From Notospermus geniculatus (taxonomy: Eukaryota; Nemertea; Pilidiophora; Heteronemertea; Lineidae), in contig NMRB01000062.1 in assembly GCA_002633025.1 (NCBI GenBank), positions 341,851-405,850 of the forward strand: 64,000 bases of DNA, in the 5' to 3' direction. This document shows positions 33,926 through 45,182 of this stretch, piece by piece (within the stretch, counting starts at the first letter, position 1; every line of letters starts with the position of its first letter). Below the pieces are notes generated by a model that was not told the DNA's origin, did no database searches, and worked only from the letters and a program-made list of their open reading frames with translations. The position numbers and the translations under genes were made by a program.

Positions 33926-34406
33926 GCTAGTGACAATCGGGCGATAGCATATTGGAGTCAGGTGTAGTGGTCGCACAGAAACTCCAGTAACACTCCGGCA
34001 GGGAGATACCCCGATAGGCTGTCGGTGGTACAACCAACGACTGCGCGCGTCGTTGGCGTCGTGGGCTCCGAAGACCGAGATTTAGTTTATGGTGTAATAA
34101 TCGGAGATTTCCATTGCCTTAGATTTCTATTTTGTGTCTACTGGGAACGGCTCGCTGTCTCATCAAGTGCGGGAGGGGGGGGGGGGTTCAATCTGTTTGG
34201 TGTAACTCTCGCAGTAAAGTGTTATTTAAATACGACCACTGACTGGATTAGAAACCACTTACTTCGCCTCAACCATTTCATACATGTACGTACCTTTATT
34301 GTCATACCCATGCGTCGACTCGTGTGCGACAACAATACCCAACGAAGCGTAGTTTATGTACCTGTCAAAATGAAGTTTGTACATTTTGTACGTACACCCT
34401 TAATCA

Positions 34407-34558
34407 TAGGGAGGTTTCGAAATCAAACGACAAACGTAAACGTTAACGACAACGTTATTTTTGTACCGAAAATGCAATATAAATCTGGTTAATGTGTAGT
34501 ACGAAAAATAACGTTGTCGTAAAGTTTAGGTTTATCGTTTGATTTCGAAACCTCCCTA
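34407..34558. mobile_element. Foldback MITE, first of a head-to-tail pair
   Basis: Ends tagggaggtttcgaaatcaa and ttgatttcgaaacctccct, with arms running through acgacaacgttattttt. Confidence 0.75.
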
Positions 34559-34724
34559 TTAGAGAGTTAAATAAATCACACGATAAACGTTAACTTTATG
34601 ACAACGTTATTTTTCATTCTGCGAATGCACCAAGTTTAATATATATTGAATTTTCGGTACAGAAAATAACGTTGTCGTAACGTGTTAACGTTTATCGTTT
34701 GATTTCTGAAACTCCCTATTAATA
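34559..34724. mobile_element. Foldback MITE, second of the pair
   Basis: A related element directly abutting the first; arms include acgataaacgttaac and gacaacgttatttt in inverted form. The outermost left end is more diverged (gagagttaaataaatcac). Confidence 0.7.
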
Positions 34725-34977
34725 AATGCCCACTCTTATCGAATATTTCCAAAAATAAGTCTTGTTTTTCATTTCACGGGTAGGCCTATTATAAGGAACC
34801 ATCAGGACACATTTAAGACCATAAATATTTCGAAGTGAATCAAATGCATTTTTTGGCAAAAGCTTGAAATTTGACCGAGCGCCAAGTAAAACGGAAATGA
34901 TGTAATTTATTACAAAACATGCTGAAAGCCATTGGTGAAAAAAAACGGAAAAACAATGCAAATAAAAAAGTAGATTT

Positions 34978-35100
34978 CAGGGCCCAAATCCATAAAACCT
35001 TGCTAGCTTAGTTGGTTGCTAGTTGTGTACATCGGCCTGTACAAACTGGGCACTTTAGCAGGCAACTAAGCTTGGCAAGGTTTTATGGATTTGGGCCCTG
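34978..35100. mobile_element. 123-bp foldback MITE
   Basis: Ends cagggcccaaatccataaaa and ttttatggatttgggccctg, arms continuing to ccttgc(c)aagcttagttg. No clear target duplication. Confidence 0.75.
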
Positions 35101-35632
35101 GATCCTTTTTTAATCAGCATATTCATCACATTACAATTAAATAACTAGTATGTCAAGTCAAACAGGCATTTTGTGAAATACTATTCAATAAGTAAAAAAT
35201 TACATCCAATAATTATAAAGTTTACTTTTTGAACCTAAGTATTTTAGAGTGTTGAATAAATTCCGCTGTGGCTTGCCATATCAAAAGTGATCGACAATAA
35301 AAAGAATACTTTTCGTTCAACTACATATACTTCAAATGCAGCGTCTTCCGTTTCATGCATGTCTGCTATTCCGTTGGGGACCGCCATCTTGAAATCATGT
35401 GAACGGAGGAAACGTTTTCATTGGCCACCTGGAATTTCTGTCCTCAGCACGTAGCTCAAGTAGCGCGCACACGGTGAGAGGCGAAAAATATCAAACATGC
35501 TGAATATTCACCTCAAGGCCTCGCGAGGCAGAAAACTCACCGAAAAATACGCGCACACAGCGAGCTACTGCTGAGCAAACGGTCTCGACTGACTTTTTGC
35601 TCGGCAGATAACTCCAGCGTGCGGCAGGCTTA

Positions 35633-36653
35633 GGCCTTTTTACACGGTGCGGGCTCGAGGAGAAACCTACTCCACCCTCCTCGGGCGGGTTCGGTTCAGG
35701 ATGGATTGATCACTTTTACACGGCGCGGGTTCGGTAACTGGCCTCGATCCAGTTCGAGGTCGGTTCTTCGAATGCGTGCCACTAGACGACGTTTCGACAT
35801 TATTTACAGTTTCGTAAGTACAATATATCCCGGAAATATCACTCAAAATCGCTAAACTGTGCTTCTAACAGCATGAGCAGTGCGTGAGAAATCTCGCGCG
35901 TGATTTCTTCACATGAAACGAACAGCAAGTATGCGAGTGACGTCACTCAGGTACAGTGTTCAATCCCGCACGTGTATCGCAGGCCGGAGTGGACACAATT
36001 CATATTTAATGTCCACATTAATTCCGATTTTATGTCCACACTAAATCAACCAATCGCAGCTGAGTTTTTAATGTGGATATAAAATCGCACTACTTATTTA
36101 ATGTCCATATAAATTCGTATTTTATGTCCCCATTAAATCACGAATTAATACCCACATAAAATCGACCAATCACGGATAAGGACTTTTGGACGGATGTGAG
36201 TGTTATCGATCGCTTCCGTCAACAATTCCATCGCTTCCGTCCAAAAGTCCTTATCCGTGATTGGTCGATTTTATGTGGATATTAATTCGTGATTTAATGG
36301 GGACATAAAATACGAATTTATATGGACATTAAATAAGTAGGGTGATTTTATATCCACATTAAAAACTTAGCTGCGATTGGTTGATTAAGTGTGGACATAA
36401 ATTCTTGATTTAATGTGGATATAAAATCGGAATTAATATGGACATTAAATATGAATTGTGTCCACTCCGGCCTGCGATACACGAGAGAATGACTGGCCTG
36501 CACCTACCTTCACCTTCCCGAGACTCACGCGGCGAACTGAACTGACCCGAGGAAGGTGGAGGTCAGCTGTTTCCTTTTTACATGGGGAAAAATAACCGAA
36601 CCCTCTTCCATCCAGTCTGGATCCGGAACGCACCCGCACCGTGTAAAAAGGCC
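35633..36653. mobile_element. Outer TIR element hosting a long foldback
   Basis: Ends ggcctttttacacggtgcgg and gcaccgtgtaaaaaggcc; further pairing lies in gaacccg words. The foldback 35971-36483 is nested inside. Confidence 0.65.
35971..36483. mobile_element. Near-perfect 513-bp inverted repeat
   Basis: The left arm begins cgtgtatcgcaggccggagt and the right arm ends with its reverse complement. The arms pair with few mismatches to the centre near 36227. Inside each arm the words tttaatgtccacatta and taatgtggatataaa alternate, so the arm is itself made of small inverted units. Related to 20202-20615. Confidence 0.9.
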
Positions 36654-37289
36654 ACGGGTCTTCCCTGTGCTTGAAAAAAAACACCCACGCGCTTACACCT
36701 ATTTTCCGCCGGCGAGCTCGGCGGGTCTAATAAACACGGGGGTTTCAAACACGGGTAGACACGGCAAGAAATAGGTGTACGCGGAAGAAACCTGTGGTTT
36801 TGGTGGGTTTGCGATAGGTGGAAGTTTGTACGAAAAATTGGCCTCCGAGATTTCCTGATAATTTCGCGTGGCGTAGACTCAAAAGTTTGTGTAGCTAATT
36901 ACTCTTGTTAGGATCAAGGACCTATTACGAAGACCTCGTAACTACGCATGTGTGCACAATCTAGTGTCTTTGCGCATCCATAGCACACGAGGCAATTTTA
37001 TTCCTCATTGCAAGTAACCATTGTATTTCACCGCACACGAGGAAATTACTGTCATTGCGCCGTGTGAAATTTGTTTAGAGACAGTATGGTATTTTAACTT
37101 ACATGGGCGCTCCCTCAACGTAGAACGGCTCGGTAATTATGGCAGCTGATATCTCTGCAAATACAAATTGTTTCACGTTACGAGTAAAAGAGAACCTGAG
37201 CGACAAATCTATAAATCGTTCGCGAATTTCGTGCGATGCATTGCCGCAACCATTGTTTCTTTTGTCCGCGTTGATTGTGGGGACAAATG

Positions 37290-37370
37290 ATGCGGCTTAA
37301 GACTAAGTGTGACACTTATCCTTTGTTCAACACAAAAGATAAGTATCATACTTTGACTTAAGTATGTTCA
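37290..37370. repeat. Imperfect foldback
   Basis: ggcttaagactaagtgtgac and gtatcatactttgacttaag words are inverted around acacttatc...gataagt. Small and diverged. Confidence 0.45.
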
Positions 37371-37401
37371 TGAATATGGCCCCAGGGCCTGTATTCATAA
37401 T

Positions 37402-37553
37402 GAAATGCTCCATGGACCATGTGCTCACCTGCGGGTGAATGTACCAGAAGAACAGATGACAATTCTGTTTGTTTCTAGGCACCTACTGGCCAAGGCCACG
37501 ATCGAAATGGGCCGAAACTTGGTGTCATTGTTCACCTGACCTTAAAACATTTG
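37402..37553 (+). repeat. 5' fragment of the 145-bp-period repeat family
   Basis: Starts gaaatgctccatggaccatg-tgctcacc, like 46183 and 48849, then a single gccgaaacttggtgtcat block. Confidence 0.6.
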
Positions 37554-38474
37554 ATGCGGATTCCGGCGCGGGAAACGGGTGCGGCCACCGCGACGGAAAC
37601 CGGTCTAGTGGAAACAGGCCTTTAAAGCCCACTATATGCGTTAGGTGACTCTTTCTCCCTCCACACCTCTATATGACTGGTCCCCTGTCCAGCCGTATAT
37701 AGCCAGTGATAACAGCGAGGCTGGACTGATACTATATCATGGCAGCCATAGCTTCACCACCTGGCAAGTTCAACGTGGTGTTATAGCGTGAATAGGCTAA
37801 CCCTTCATCATGTAAGGTACACATGTTTCAACTCATTCGTTTGTGTGTAAGAACACACAGAATACCTAATTGGTGACTTACATCATTCAAATCGATAGAT
37901 GTGAACAGTCTTGCCGAGCATGCATTGACAAGATCATGAATTAGCTCTGTGTGTAAATGGTGTACATCGACCGTGTGTATAATGCTATGAACGAGGTCAC
38001 CGTAAATGAGATGCACTACGACGGTGTCACGAAATTCAGTTTTGGATGCATAGCGTGGCGCTTTAAGTTGTTTATGCAGACCGGCCCAGAGTCCGAAAAC
38101 ACGTCCTCGTAATGTCTTCATCCGACTAACGTTTAATTTCACCAAGGACACTGAAGGAAGGGGAAATCGTAAATCGTTAGTCGTTGCTCCAAACCAATTT
38201 AGTACTTACGGAAAACGTTGGTAAACATGTAATATGCATTGACCACTGCAACAGTCAGACCCCATGGAGGACTGCAAGACAAAGACGGCTTTCATTTATG
38301 GCAATGAAATTTTGAACTCTACTGCTCTATGGCTTTTTTTCGAGCGAATGAACCAAGATTCAAGAGATTCAAATTTTGATTCGAGCAGCTGCCAGACGTG
38401 GAGCTTGTAGAACTAAAAGTGGTGGTCGTGTCTGTGACCAATTTCTAATAGGCCTACCAGCAAAACCAACAATA

Positions 38475-38513
38475 ACTAGAAATTGGCTTGTCAGCCAATT
38501 TCAAGACCGCCCT
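38475..38513 (-). repeat. Hairpin plus CTAG: Helitron-like 3' end, locus 2
   Basis: The stem aaattggct/agccaattt differs from locus 1 by a compensated base pair; minus strand then reads ctag followed by T. Confidence 0.4.
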
Positions 38514-38656
38514 TAGAAATTAGGCAAAGTTGACTGATCGAGAATTATACTGAGTGGCAATGTAGGCCTAGAAAGTTCGGTCGATGGGCAAGGTATAGAG
38601 AGGATCAAGGTGTCACGGATTTTTAACATTAGAATTACAAAGCTCAGTAAAGATGC

Positions 38657-38712
38657 ACATTTAAAGCACCACGGTATTGACACTTTCCGTCGACAGCCGG
38701 CGCCACAGACAC
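38657..38712 (-). repeat. Fragment of the TTAA MITE family (60574-60777)
   Basis: Inverted match to its right end: taaagcaccacggtattg and tcgacagccggcgccac. Confidence 0.55.
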
Positions 38713-38890
38713 CATTCTCCAATACTGTAGTTAAGCCTTTCGCCCCAGTGTTGGAGAATGTATGATTACACTACAATGCACGTAGTAGCATGCGTAGTTT
38801 ACCAAGTCGTCAATAGAAGTCTCCCTTAACGCAGGATTGGGAAGCAATACAAGCCAGAATGTTTTAAACATTAGAATTAAGCGGCCTATC

Positions 38891-39022
38891 CACGTGCAAT
38901 ATTATTGCACAATATGAGGATCACAATGGGCAATATTATTGCCAATCTTTCTCCCATCCATTAGACCAGAAGCACATGACACCCATTTTGGGCCCCATAT
39001 TGTGCAATAATATTGTACCGCT
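38891..39022. mobile_element. AT-rich foldback
   Basis: gtgcaatattattgcacaat and a near reverse complement (attgtgcaataatattgtac) flank a loop that also has gcaatattattgcc. Confidence 0.55.
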
Positions 39023-39784
39023 TTAGAAAGCTCAGTAAGATGCACATTTAATTGAAAGCCAGAATGTTTTATTCTTTGTTCAAAATCAAACTGTACAACA
39101 AATTAGGTCATATTCGAACACACTAGTACATGTTGTGGCATAACCCCTGCTGCTCCTGTATCCATCACGACTGATGTTGACTGCAAGTACATGTACAATG
39201 CAATAGCTGGTACAGTTGAAGAAGGTTTAGTTTGCTAACAATGTTTGAAGATGATGTCTTCATTGTCGAGCATCAAGGATGGTGGAGCTAGATACATGTG
39301 ATATATGTGCTGATACCGGTACTGTAAATCACATACATTGTCATTGGCCCCTTTCATTTTGTCCTGAGACTTGAAATATTACAGAAATCACCTTGCAGGA
39401 AGTTGTGATTATGGTATAATTATGACAGTCTCATATGTCTTTCTTCTTTGGCAAATTACTTTTTGACAGCTTCCCGGGACAGCGTCAAGTCCTATGACAC
39501 TTAGTACATGTAATAGCAAGATGGATCTTTTGGCACATTCCGTTCGTTTTTGAAAACTGGTTATTTTCATTCTGTAAAGAGAGAAGGAATTGAGTACAAG
39601 GGAATAGGTATGAGTACATGTAATTTCCACATGACTTGCTTTGACACCAGAAAAAGAGCACAGTGATGCGTTGATAGCATAGCAGTAGTGCACTGCACTG
39701 GTACATCATGTACACAAAGAGTACAGATGATAAAAAAGCACTGCGCAGATTACATGATTGTGTCAACTTACCGGGCCCTTTAAA

Positions 39785-40545
39785 TAATCCAGGCCTAGCG
39801 AGTCTTTAAATATTAGCAGTAGCTGCTTGACACTTACTGAAAAAGAAAGACACGAACAATTAACCCTTTCGGCACACAACATAGGCCTACTGTCATGACT
39901 GTATGCAAGTCAGTGATAGTAGTAGTAGGTCCTAGGCCCATTGCAATGGGCCTAGGACTGTATCTACTCCTATGTCACATGTGACATAGGAGTAGATACA
40001 GGCCAGGCATTTGATCGATATTGCACGAACTGACTACACAATGCTGCCATCTTTAGGCCTAGACCTAGGCGTAGCCTAGGNTCTGAAACTCTAGAAAAGA
40101 CTTTCAGAGTTTCAGATTGTAAAGTTCCACTTGAAAAAGACCCCGGTTGGGGTCGAAAATTCGTGAATTCTGGAGATTGACTTCTTGTTTATTATCATTT
40201 AGTGTGTCAATTTTGTGCTTTTTGTACCTTGGTTCAGGCACTAAAGCCTGAACCAAGAGCTCAGCTGGGGTGAGCTCTTGTTGGTTCAGGCACTAAAGGG
40301 TTAAATATTAGCAGCAGCTGCTTGACACTTACTGAAAAAGGAAGACACCAACAATTAACCCTTTCGGCACACAACATAGGCCTACTGTATGCAAGTCAGT
40401 GATAGTACCGGTAGTAGGTCCTAGGCCCATTGTATCTACTCCTATGTCACACAGGCCAGGCATTTGATGGATATTGCACGAACTGACTACACAGTGTCAG
40501 TGCTGCCATCTTTAGCTGTTTAGGCCTAGACCTAGGCGTAGCCTA
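39785..40545 (+). repeat. Diverged direct duplication, copy 1 carrying two de novo palindromes
   Basis: 39808-40080 and 40304-40545 are direct copies (gctgcttgacacttactgaa, aattaaccctttcggcacac). Copy 1 contains perfect palindromes at 39931-39956 (26 bp) and 39959-40000 (42 bp) where copy 2 has the simple single-strand version. An N at 40081 sits between the copies, so allelic duplication in the assembly is possible. Confidence 0.75.
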
Positions 40546-40720
40546 AACAGAGGCCCAGCATGCCCAGGCTAATGTGCTAGCCTAGGCCTATAGGTAGGGC
40601 CTAAGCTAGGCCTACATGTAGGCCTAATATTTAAGGGAGGCCCCTAGGCCTAGCCATGCTATGCTAGCCTAGGGCTAGGCAAGTCAAATGATAGGCCTCG
40701 GCCTACATCGGCGGCCTCGG
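40540..40720. repeat. aggccta-rich low-complexity tract
   Basis: Dense overlapping taggccta/cctaggc words. No gene. Confidence 0.6.
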
Positions 40721-41574
40721 CCTAATAAGCATAGGGAGGCCTTAGCTTCACTGGGGCTAGGTCTACCGACGCCTGCCCTACCGAAAGGCGAGGCATCGGC
40801 CTACAACAGACAAACACACAATGACATGCAATCGATGTCAATAATGGTACGCCTCAATGCACACAGCATGCACTGATGATGACAGTCAGCCGACGGCCGG
40901 CGGCCCATCAGTGCCACAAATCACGCTGAATATTTAGGCCTATACGAATTAACATGACTTGGTTAACACTGTAGCTATATCATTTCATACTAACAAAGTT
41001 GTAAAAGGGATATACCAGCAAATATGTACATGTAGGCCAACTTTATTTTGATGACAGATTTCAGAGGAAAAATCAACTCACCATCCGGTTTGCGTAGCAC
41101 ATGTATGAGCAACCAATGCGCATGCTCCGTAGGTCTCAGTCACCAGTTGGAACGTCTCGCCTCCGCCACTCTCCAATCCCACTAGCCCAGGAAAGTATGT
41201 CGTACCGTGTTGTGGGTTGCTGCACTTGTGCGGCGAAGTTGTCTGGCCTCTATGTTGGAGAGTGGCCTGTTCTCCAGTAGTGGTTTAGTTACCCGGTTAC
41301 CTGACGCAGTCATGCAGTTCGTCATGAGATTTTTATGTTAATGAGCGCCGTGCGAACCGGCTATGCGAACACTATAAGGCAACAAATTTCATCAAAATTT
41401 TACTGTTTATTGTGGTCAAATCACCCCAAGAATCAATAGGGTTCTGTGTGATACGCATAAGAACCATTCCTGACAGTTTCGCCGCGAAACATGTTGAATT
41501 TCGTCAGTTATCCTGCGGAATGCACAGATTGGATGGAGAGACTAGAGATCGAGAGAAAGTCAGTAAAAACAAGG

Positions 41575-41604
41575 AAGACCGCCCCATAGACGTGGGGCGG
41601 TCTT
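41575..41604. repeat. 12-bp-stem GC hairpin, copy 2
   Basis: aagaccgcccca pairs with tggggcggtctt across a 6-base loop; gagaaagtcagtaaaa lies about 10 bases upstream, as at 27769-27800. Confidence 0.7.
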
Positions 41605-41775
41605 AACTACCAAAAACTTGCTTGCTTGCGTTGCGTTTGCGAAAAATTCACGTGATCGCCAAATGAGCGATTTTTTGGCGTGGCATGGGCTTCGCAAATT
41701 AGCAAATGCTAGTTTGCGTGGTCGCAAATTCTGCGTGCATTTCGTAAATGAGGCCCCAGATGATTTAAACGTACT

Positions 41776-42721
41776 TTAGTTTTTGACTCTGTCATGAGCA
41801 CGGTCCAATCCAGCAATAACTACTGAACTTACTCGAGTTGGAACCTTGACATCATCAAGAAACACCGCAAAATCTTCATAGAGCTCTCGCAAGCCATCAT
41901 CCAAAAAGGTGACACTGACACTGATAGCCTTTGCAATCGACTTATATTCATATGTCATTGCCTTCTCAATTTCACTAACTTGGCCATCTCGCAGTTTTTT
42001 CAAATACGACTTCCACCGTTTGGGGTGATCTTTTAGTAAGGCACCAATCATGCTGATAGCCAATGGTGATCCAGCCACTTCTTTGAATATTTCCCTTGCC
42101 TCTTCTGGTAAACTGGCAATTGATTTACCCGTCAATGCTGAAAACACGTCCATCGCCTGCTCCTTACTGAGTCCTTCGTCTATTTTAACATGGGTCCTCT
42201 GACCTCCCACTGTGTCCATAACTGACTGATCGCGTGTCGTGACTAAGATTCGACAATGAATATCTAACGATTTCGCAACAGATTGCTCCCAGACATCATC
42301 GAGAATCAACAGAGATTTCGGATGTTGTTCAGCAAACAATTCCCTCAGCCTGTCATTTGCTTCTTTAGTATCTTTTGGCGGAGAACGTTCCTTATCATCA
42401 CACGATTTACGTAGGTTCTGCATCTTGACTAAAAACTGCTGCATCTTGACTAATAACTGCTGCTCTTTAATCTGTCCAATCGATACCCAGAAGACACCGT
42501 CAGGGAAGCATTCAGATAAAACCTGAGCATCACGGATAGATTCAGCAGCTAATGTTGTTTTTCCTGATCCACCCATCCCATGAATGATAACCGATCCAGC
42601 CTTTTCCTTTATCTTGTACAAGGCTTCACGGATGTTTTTAATTTTTTCTGGACGGTCTACGAAACCATTTGGACGTTGTGGCACATCTCCTTTATGCAGT
42701 TTTGTATCGACATCCTCCTCA
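41776..42721 (-). CDS. NB-ARC (APAF-1-like) ATPase exon, truncated
   Basis: One long exon, 315 codons. It begins after a good acceptor (aatcttgtatttccag, exon at 42721, phase 2), so the ATG at 42747 is in the intron and probably not the start. Motifs in order, numbering from that ATG: P-loop GMGGSGKTT (57-65), Walker B LLILDDVWE (146-154), sensor CRILVTTRD (165-173), GxP motif AGSPLAISMI (225-234), and the start of the winged-helix region (LYEDFAVFLDDVKVPTRV). The family binds ADP/ATP to switch apoptosome-like or immune receptors. The frame stops soon after VKVPT, where family members continue, so no MHD motif or repeat sensor follows. N-terminal CARD/death exons are not seen. Probably a pseudogene or a 3'-broken copy. 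Confidence 0.8.
42418..42459 (-). repeat. 21-bp in-frame tandem duplication inside the NB-ARC exon
   Basis: ctgcatcttgactaaaaactg is followed by ctgcatcttgactaataactg. It adds seven residues (LVKMQQF/LVKMQNL) between the P-loop and Walker B and keeps the frame. Confidence 0.8.
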
Positions 42722-42748
42722 CTGGAAATACAAGATTGGAGAGACAAC

Positions 42749-42762
42749 TAGAAATTGGCTTA
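42749..42762 (-). repeat. CTAG repeat end, locus 3 (half hairpin)
   Basis: Minus strand aagccaatttctag followed by T, in the intron just upstream of the NB-ARC exon acceptor. Confidence 0.3.
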
Positions 42763-42929
42763 AAGTTACATGTATCATGACCTATGGACCTATACCTGTT
42801 CCACACCGTCATAATGTTGATCAGCGTATTTGAATGTACCAAGTTAGGGTCCAAGTGTTTCATACACTCGCCTACGTGTTGCTTCGATCAAAACATGTTG
42901 TGAAACGCGCAATGTACACTTTTTTCGGT

Positions 42930-43320
42930 GTTAGAATAAATTGTATCGCCGTCGAAACAATTTGCTGAAAGCCACATTGGACAGAAGGAAAGGCAGGTTT
43001 TTCGCTACTTTTTATTTGCATGATTTCATTCAGATTTTTTTATGGCTGGGGATATTTACACGACGGTCGGGCCCGCAGGTAATGAATTGCGTCTTGCAGA
43101 AACGACGGTCGTTTCCACAAGTAAATATGCTGTCTTGCAGACCCGACCGTCATTTCCCCAGTACAGAGCATTTCTTGCGGCCCCGACGGTCGTATCTGCA
43201 AGCCTAATTTAATATCTTCGAGCCCCGACCCGTCATGGCTGAAAGCCCAAATTGTCAGCTGCGAGACCCGACCGTCGTTTCCCCAGTACAGAGCATTTTC
43301 TTGCGGCCCCGATAGTCGAT
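42930..43320. repeat. Array of cgacggtcg units left of a tRNA-like block
   Basis: Repeats of gacccgaccgtc and cccagtacagagcat at about 43140 and 43265, interleaved with ttgcagac words. 42935-43040 is a mariner-like fragment related to 7656-8936. Confidence 0.6.
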
Positions 43321-43383
43321 ATTGATAACAAATCGGCAAGAAAAAATAAAAAGTACTAAAAATTGATAGAAAAAAAAGCATCT

Positions 43384-43456
43384 GTCTTGACGGGATTCAA
43401 ACCCGTGGTCTTCAGGTTGATATCCACGCATGCCAACCACTAGGCTGCTGAGACCC
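43384..43456 (-). repeat. tRNA-like block between inverted arrays
   Basis: Minus strand: A-box cagcctagtggttggc, B-box ggtttgaatcc with a well-paired T arm (cacggg/cccgtc). The D arm pairs (gcc/ggc) but the anticodon arm does not. It is the same family as 10450-10520. Confidence 0.65.
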
Positions 43457-43489
43457 ATGCTTTCATTCGGACGAATCATTAGAGTTTAC

Positions 43490-43680
43490 TGACTGAGAAC
43501 TTCCGTCGGGTAGGCCTGAATCTTTTCGGCTCCCCAAGAATTTTTATAACTGGAGACACGACTGATTGAGATTTCAGTCGGTTCCACAAGGAAATTCCAT
43601 GAATTGGAGACCCGACTGGTTGAATTTTCAGTCGGGTCCGCTGAACTGGGGAACCGACGGTCGGGTAGCCTATATATCCA
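43490..43680. repeat. Array of cagtcgggt units right of the tRNA-like block
   Basis: Words agacccgactg, ttcagtcgg and gaaccgacggtcggg recur every 40-60 bp, inverted with respect to the array on the left. Confidence 0.55.
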
Positions 43681-43684
43681 CTGC

Positions 43685-43835
43685 GTTGTTTTATATCACT
43701 GAGTTACACTCATCGATGCCTTTCATAATATATCCTATAATTTCAACTATTCTTAGTAGAAATGTGATTTTGGGCACTTTGATCAAAATATTTTTGCCCT
43801 TGCGTGCAAGACCTTTGACACAGGCATCTGCACTA
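43685..43835. repeat. Mariner-like foldback fragment
   Basis: Matches the inner arm of 7656-8936 (tcgatgcctttcataatata, agaaatgtgattttggg, gcaagacctttgacac). Confidence 0.6.
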
Positions 43836-44008
43836 TTATGATTATATTTCTCAACCTTGTTCTTCTCTTTATTCAGTTAACAACAGGAAACAATTATTGA
43901 CAGAGCTCACATGTATCACCAAATTAGCAAATTTTCACAACCAAGCTGAAATATTTTGCTGCAGCGTGAAATTCAGCTGTTTTCCACTCGAAACATGGAC
44001 AACTTGTA

Positions 44009-45131
44009 AGGCCACATAGAAAAAAAAAACTTGTTTCTCATCAGAACATTGGTGAAGGTAAGGTCCGTCAGGGCAATTTATATTTTATATTTTATATTTA
44101 AATTTCCAGGAATTTTACGGAGAAAGGTAGACCAGGGCAATTTATAATTTTCTTTTTGAAGACCAGAGCCATCATGTGATGGCGCAGATTCGTCTCCATT
44201 TGAAAGTTATGAAATGGCATGCACAGCGGCAAAATAGGTGGGCAGGGTCCAAAGGGTACTTTGGGTACAAATATAGTACCCTAAAGAAATTTGAGGGTAC
44301 GATATAGTACCCTGAAAAAATCAATTCAGTCAGATGTTTTTCTTAAATTTGTTACATTTCAAATGCAACTTTCATGCATAAGGAAGACTAATTTTGCATT
44401 TTGGAGTGAAAAAATGACTCTGGAGGCCATTATTAACAGAAATTTTTTTTTTTTTAAATTTAAACAAATTNTTTGAGCCTCTCACAGTGTCCATCATAGC
44501 TTATTTTTCTGCTCATTAGGCATGTTAGGTCAGACTAGAAACATCGTAGGTGAGACACTCATGGAGATCGTCTGCATGGTTTTTGGCGCAAAGCCAGATC
44601 AAGTAGGGCTAAATATATCTTCGTAGAAATGACCAACACGGGCAAACTTTATGTCATTGGAAAGGAAATTTTATCAGGAATCCAACCAAACAGTTTTTGA
44701 GGCGATTTCATTCCATCCCAGAGAAATAAAACCAAAAGTTCACGACGTTGTGAAAGTCATGAAAGCTATCCTCAAGTCGGTATCAACGCAAATTACAATA
44801 CAAGGTCTGTGTTTCGTCGATGAAGTGTTGATGTTTGAAAAAGTTCGTCAGCTGGTGGTGGTGAGTCGTGCTTAGATAAAATCTACACAGCTCGATTTGA
44901 AATTCAGGGGAATGAAAGGAATCACATCCTTAACAAATCTGAAAATCGGAAATCGGAAAATGAGTGTTTTTTATCTTTGAAAATACAAATTTTTATTCAG
45001 CAGTGTTTATTTTGTCAGGCCAGCCCATTTATAATTTATATTTTCAAAATATAAAATATAAAAAAAATCCACCCGGCACGAAAAATCCGTCCGGCCGCTG
45101 ATGAGAAACAAGTAATTTTTTTATGTGGCCT
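44009..45131. mobile_element. 1.1-kb TIR element
   Basis: Ends aggccacata...acttgtttctcatcag and ctgatgagaaacaagt...tatgtggcct; inside the ends lie ttatattttatattt-type runs, also inverted. A 74-codon frame at 44651-44875 is unrecognised. No complete transposase. One N at 44471. Confidence 0.7.
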
Positions 45132-45182
45132 GATATGGGTGTACGTGACACGACGCTCCACATCAAACCACGCTTCACTCTA

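Larger units (their letters stand above)
34385..34935 (+). repeat. Single-arm copy of the 22.8-24.8 kb foldback family, interrupted
   Basis: acacccttaatcat (34395-34406) and, after two inserted foldbacks, aaatgccc...ggacacatttaagaccataaa...aatgcattttttggcaaaag match the left arm of that family in order. Confidence 0.5.

Noticed and set aside
44651-44875. Transposase gene inside the 44-45 kb element
   Set aside because: Only 74 codons, with no catalytic motif recognised.
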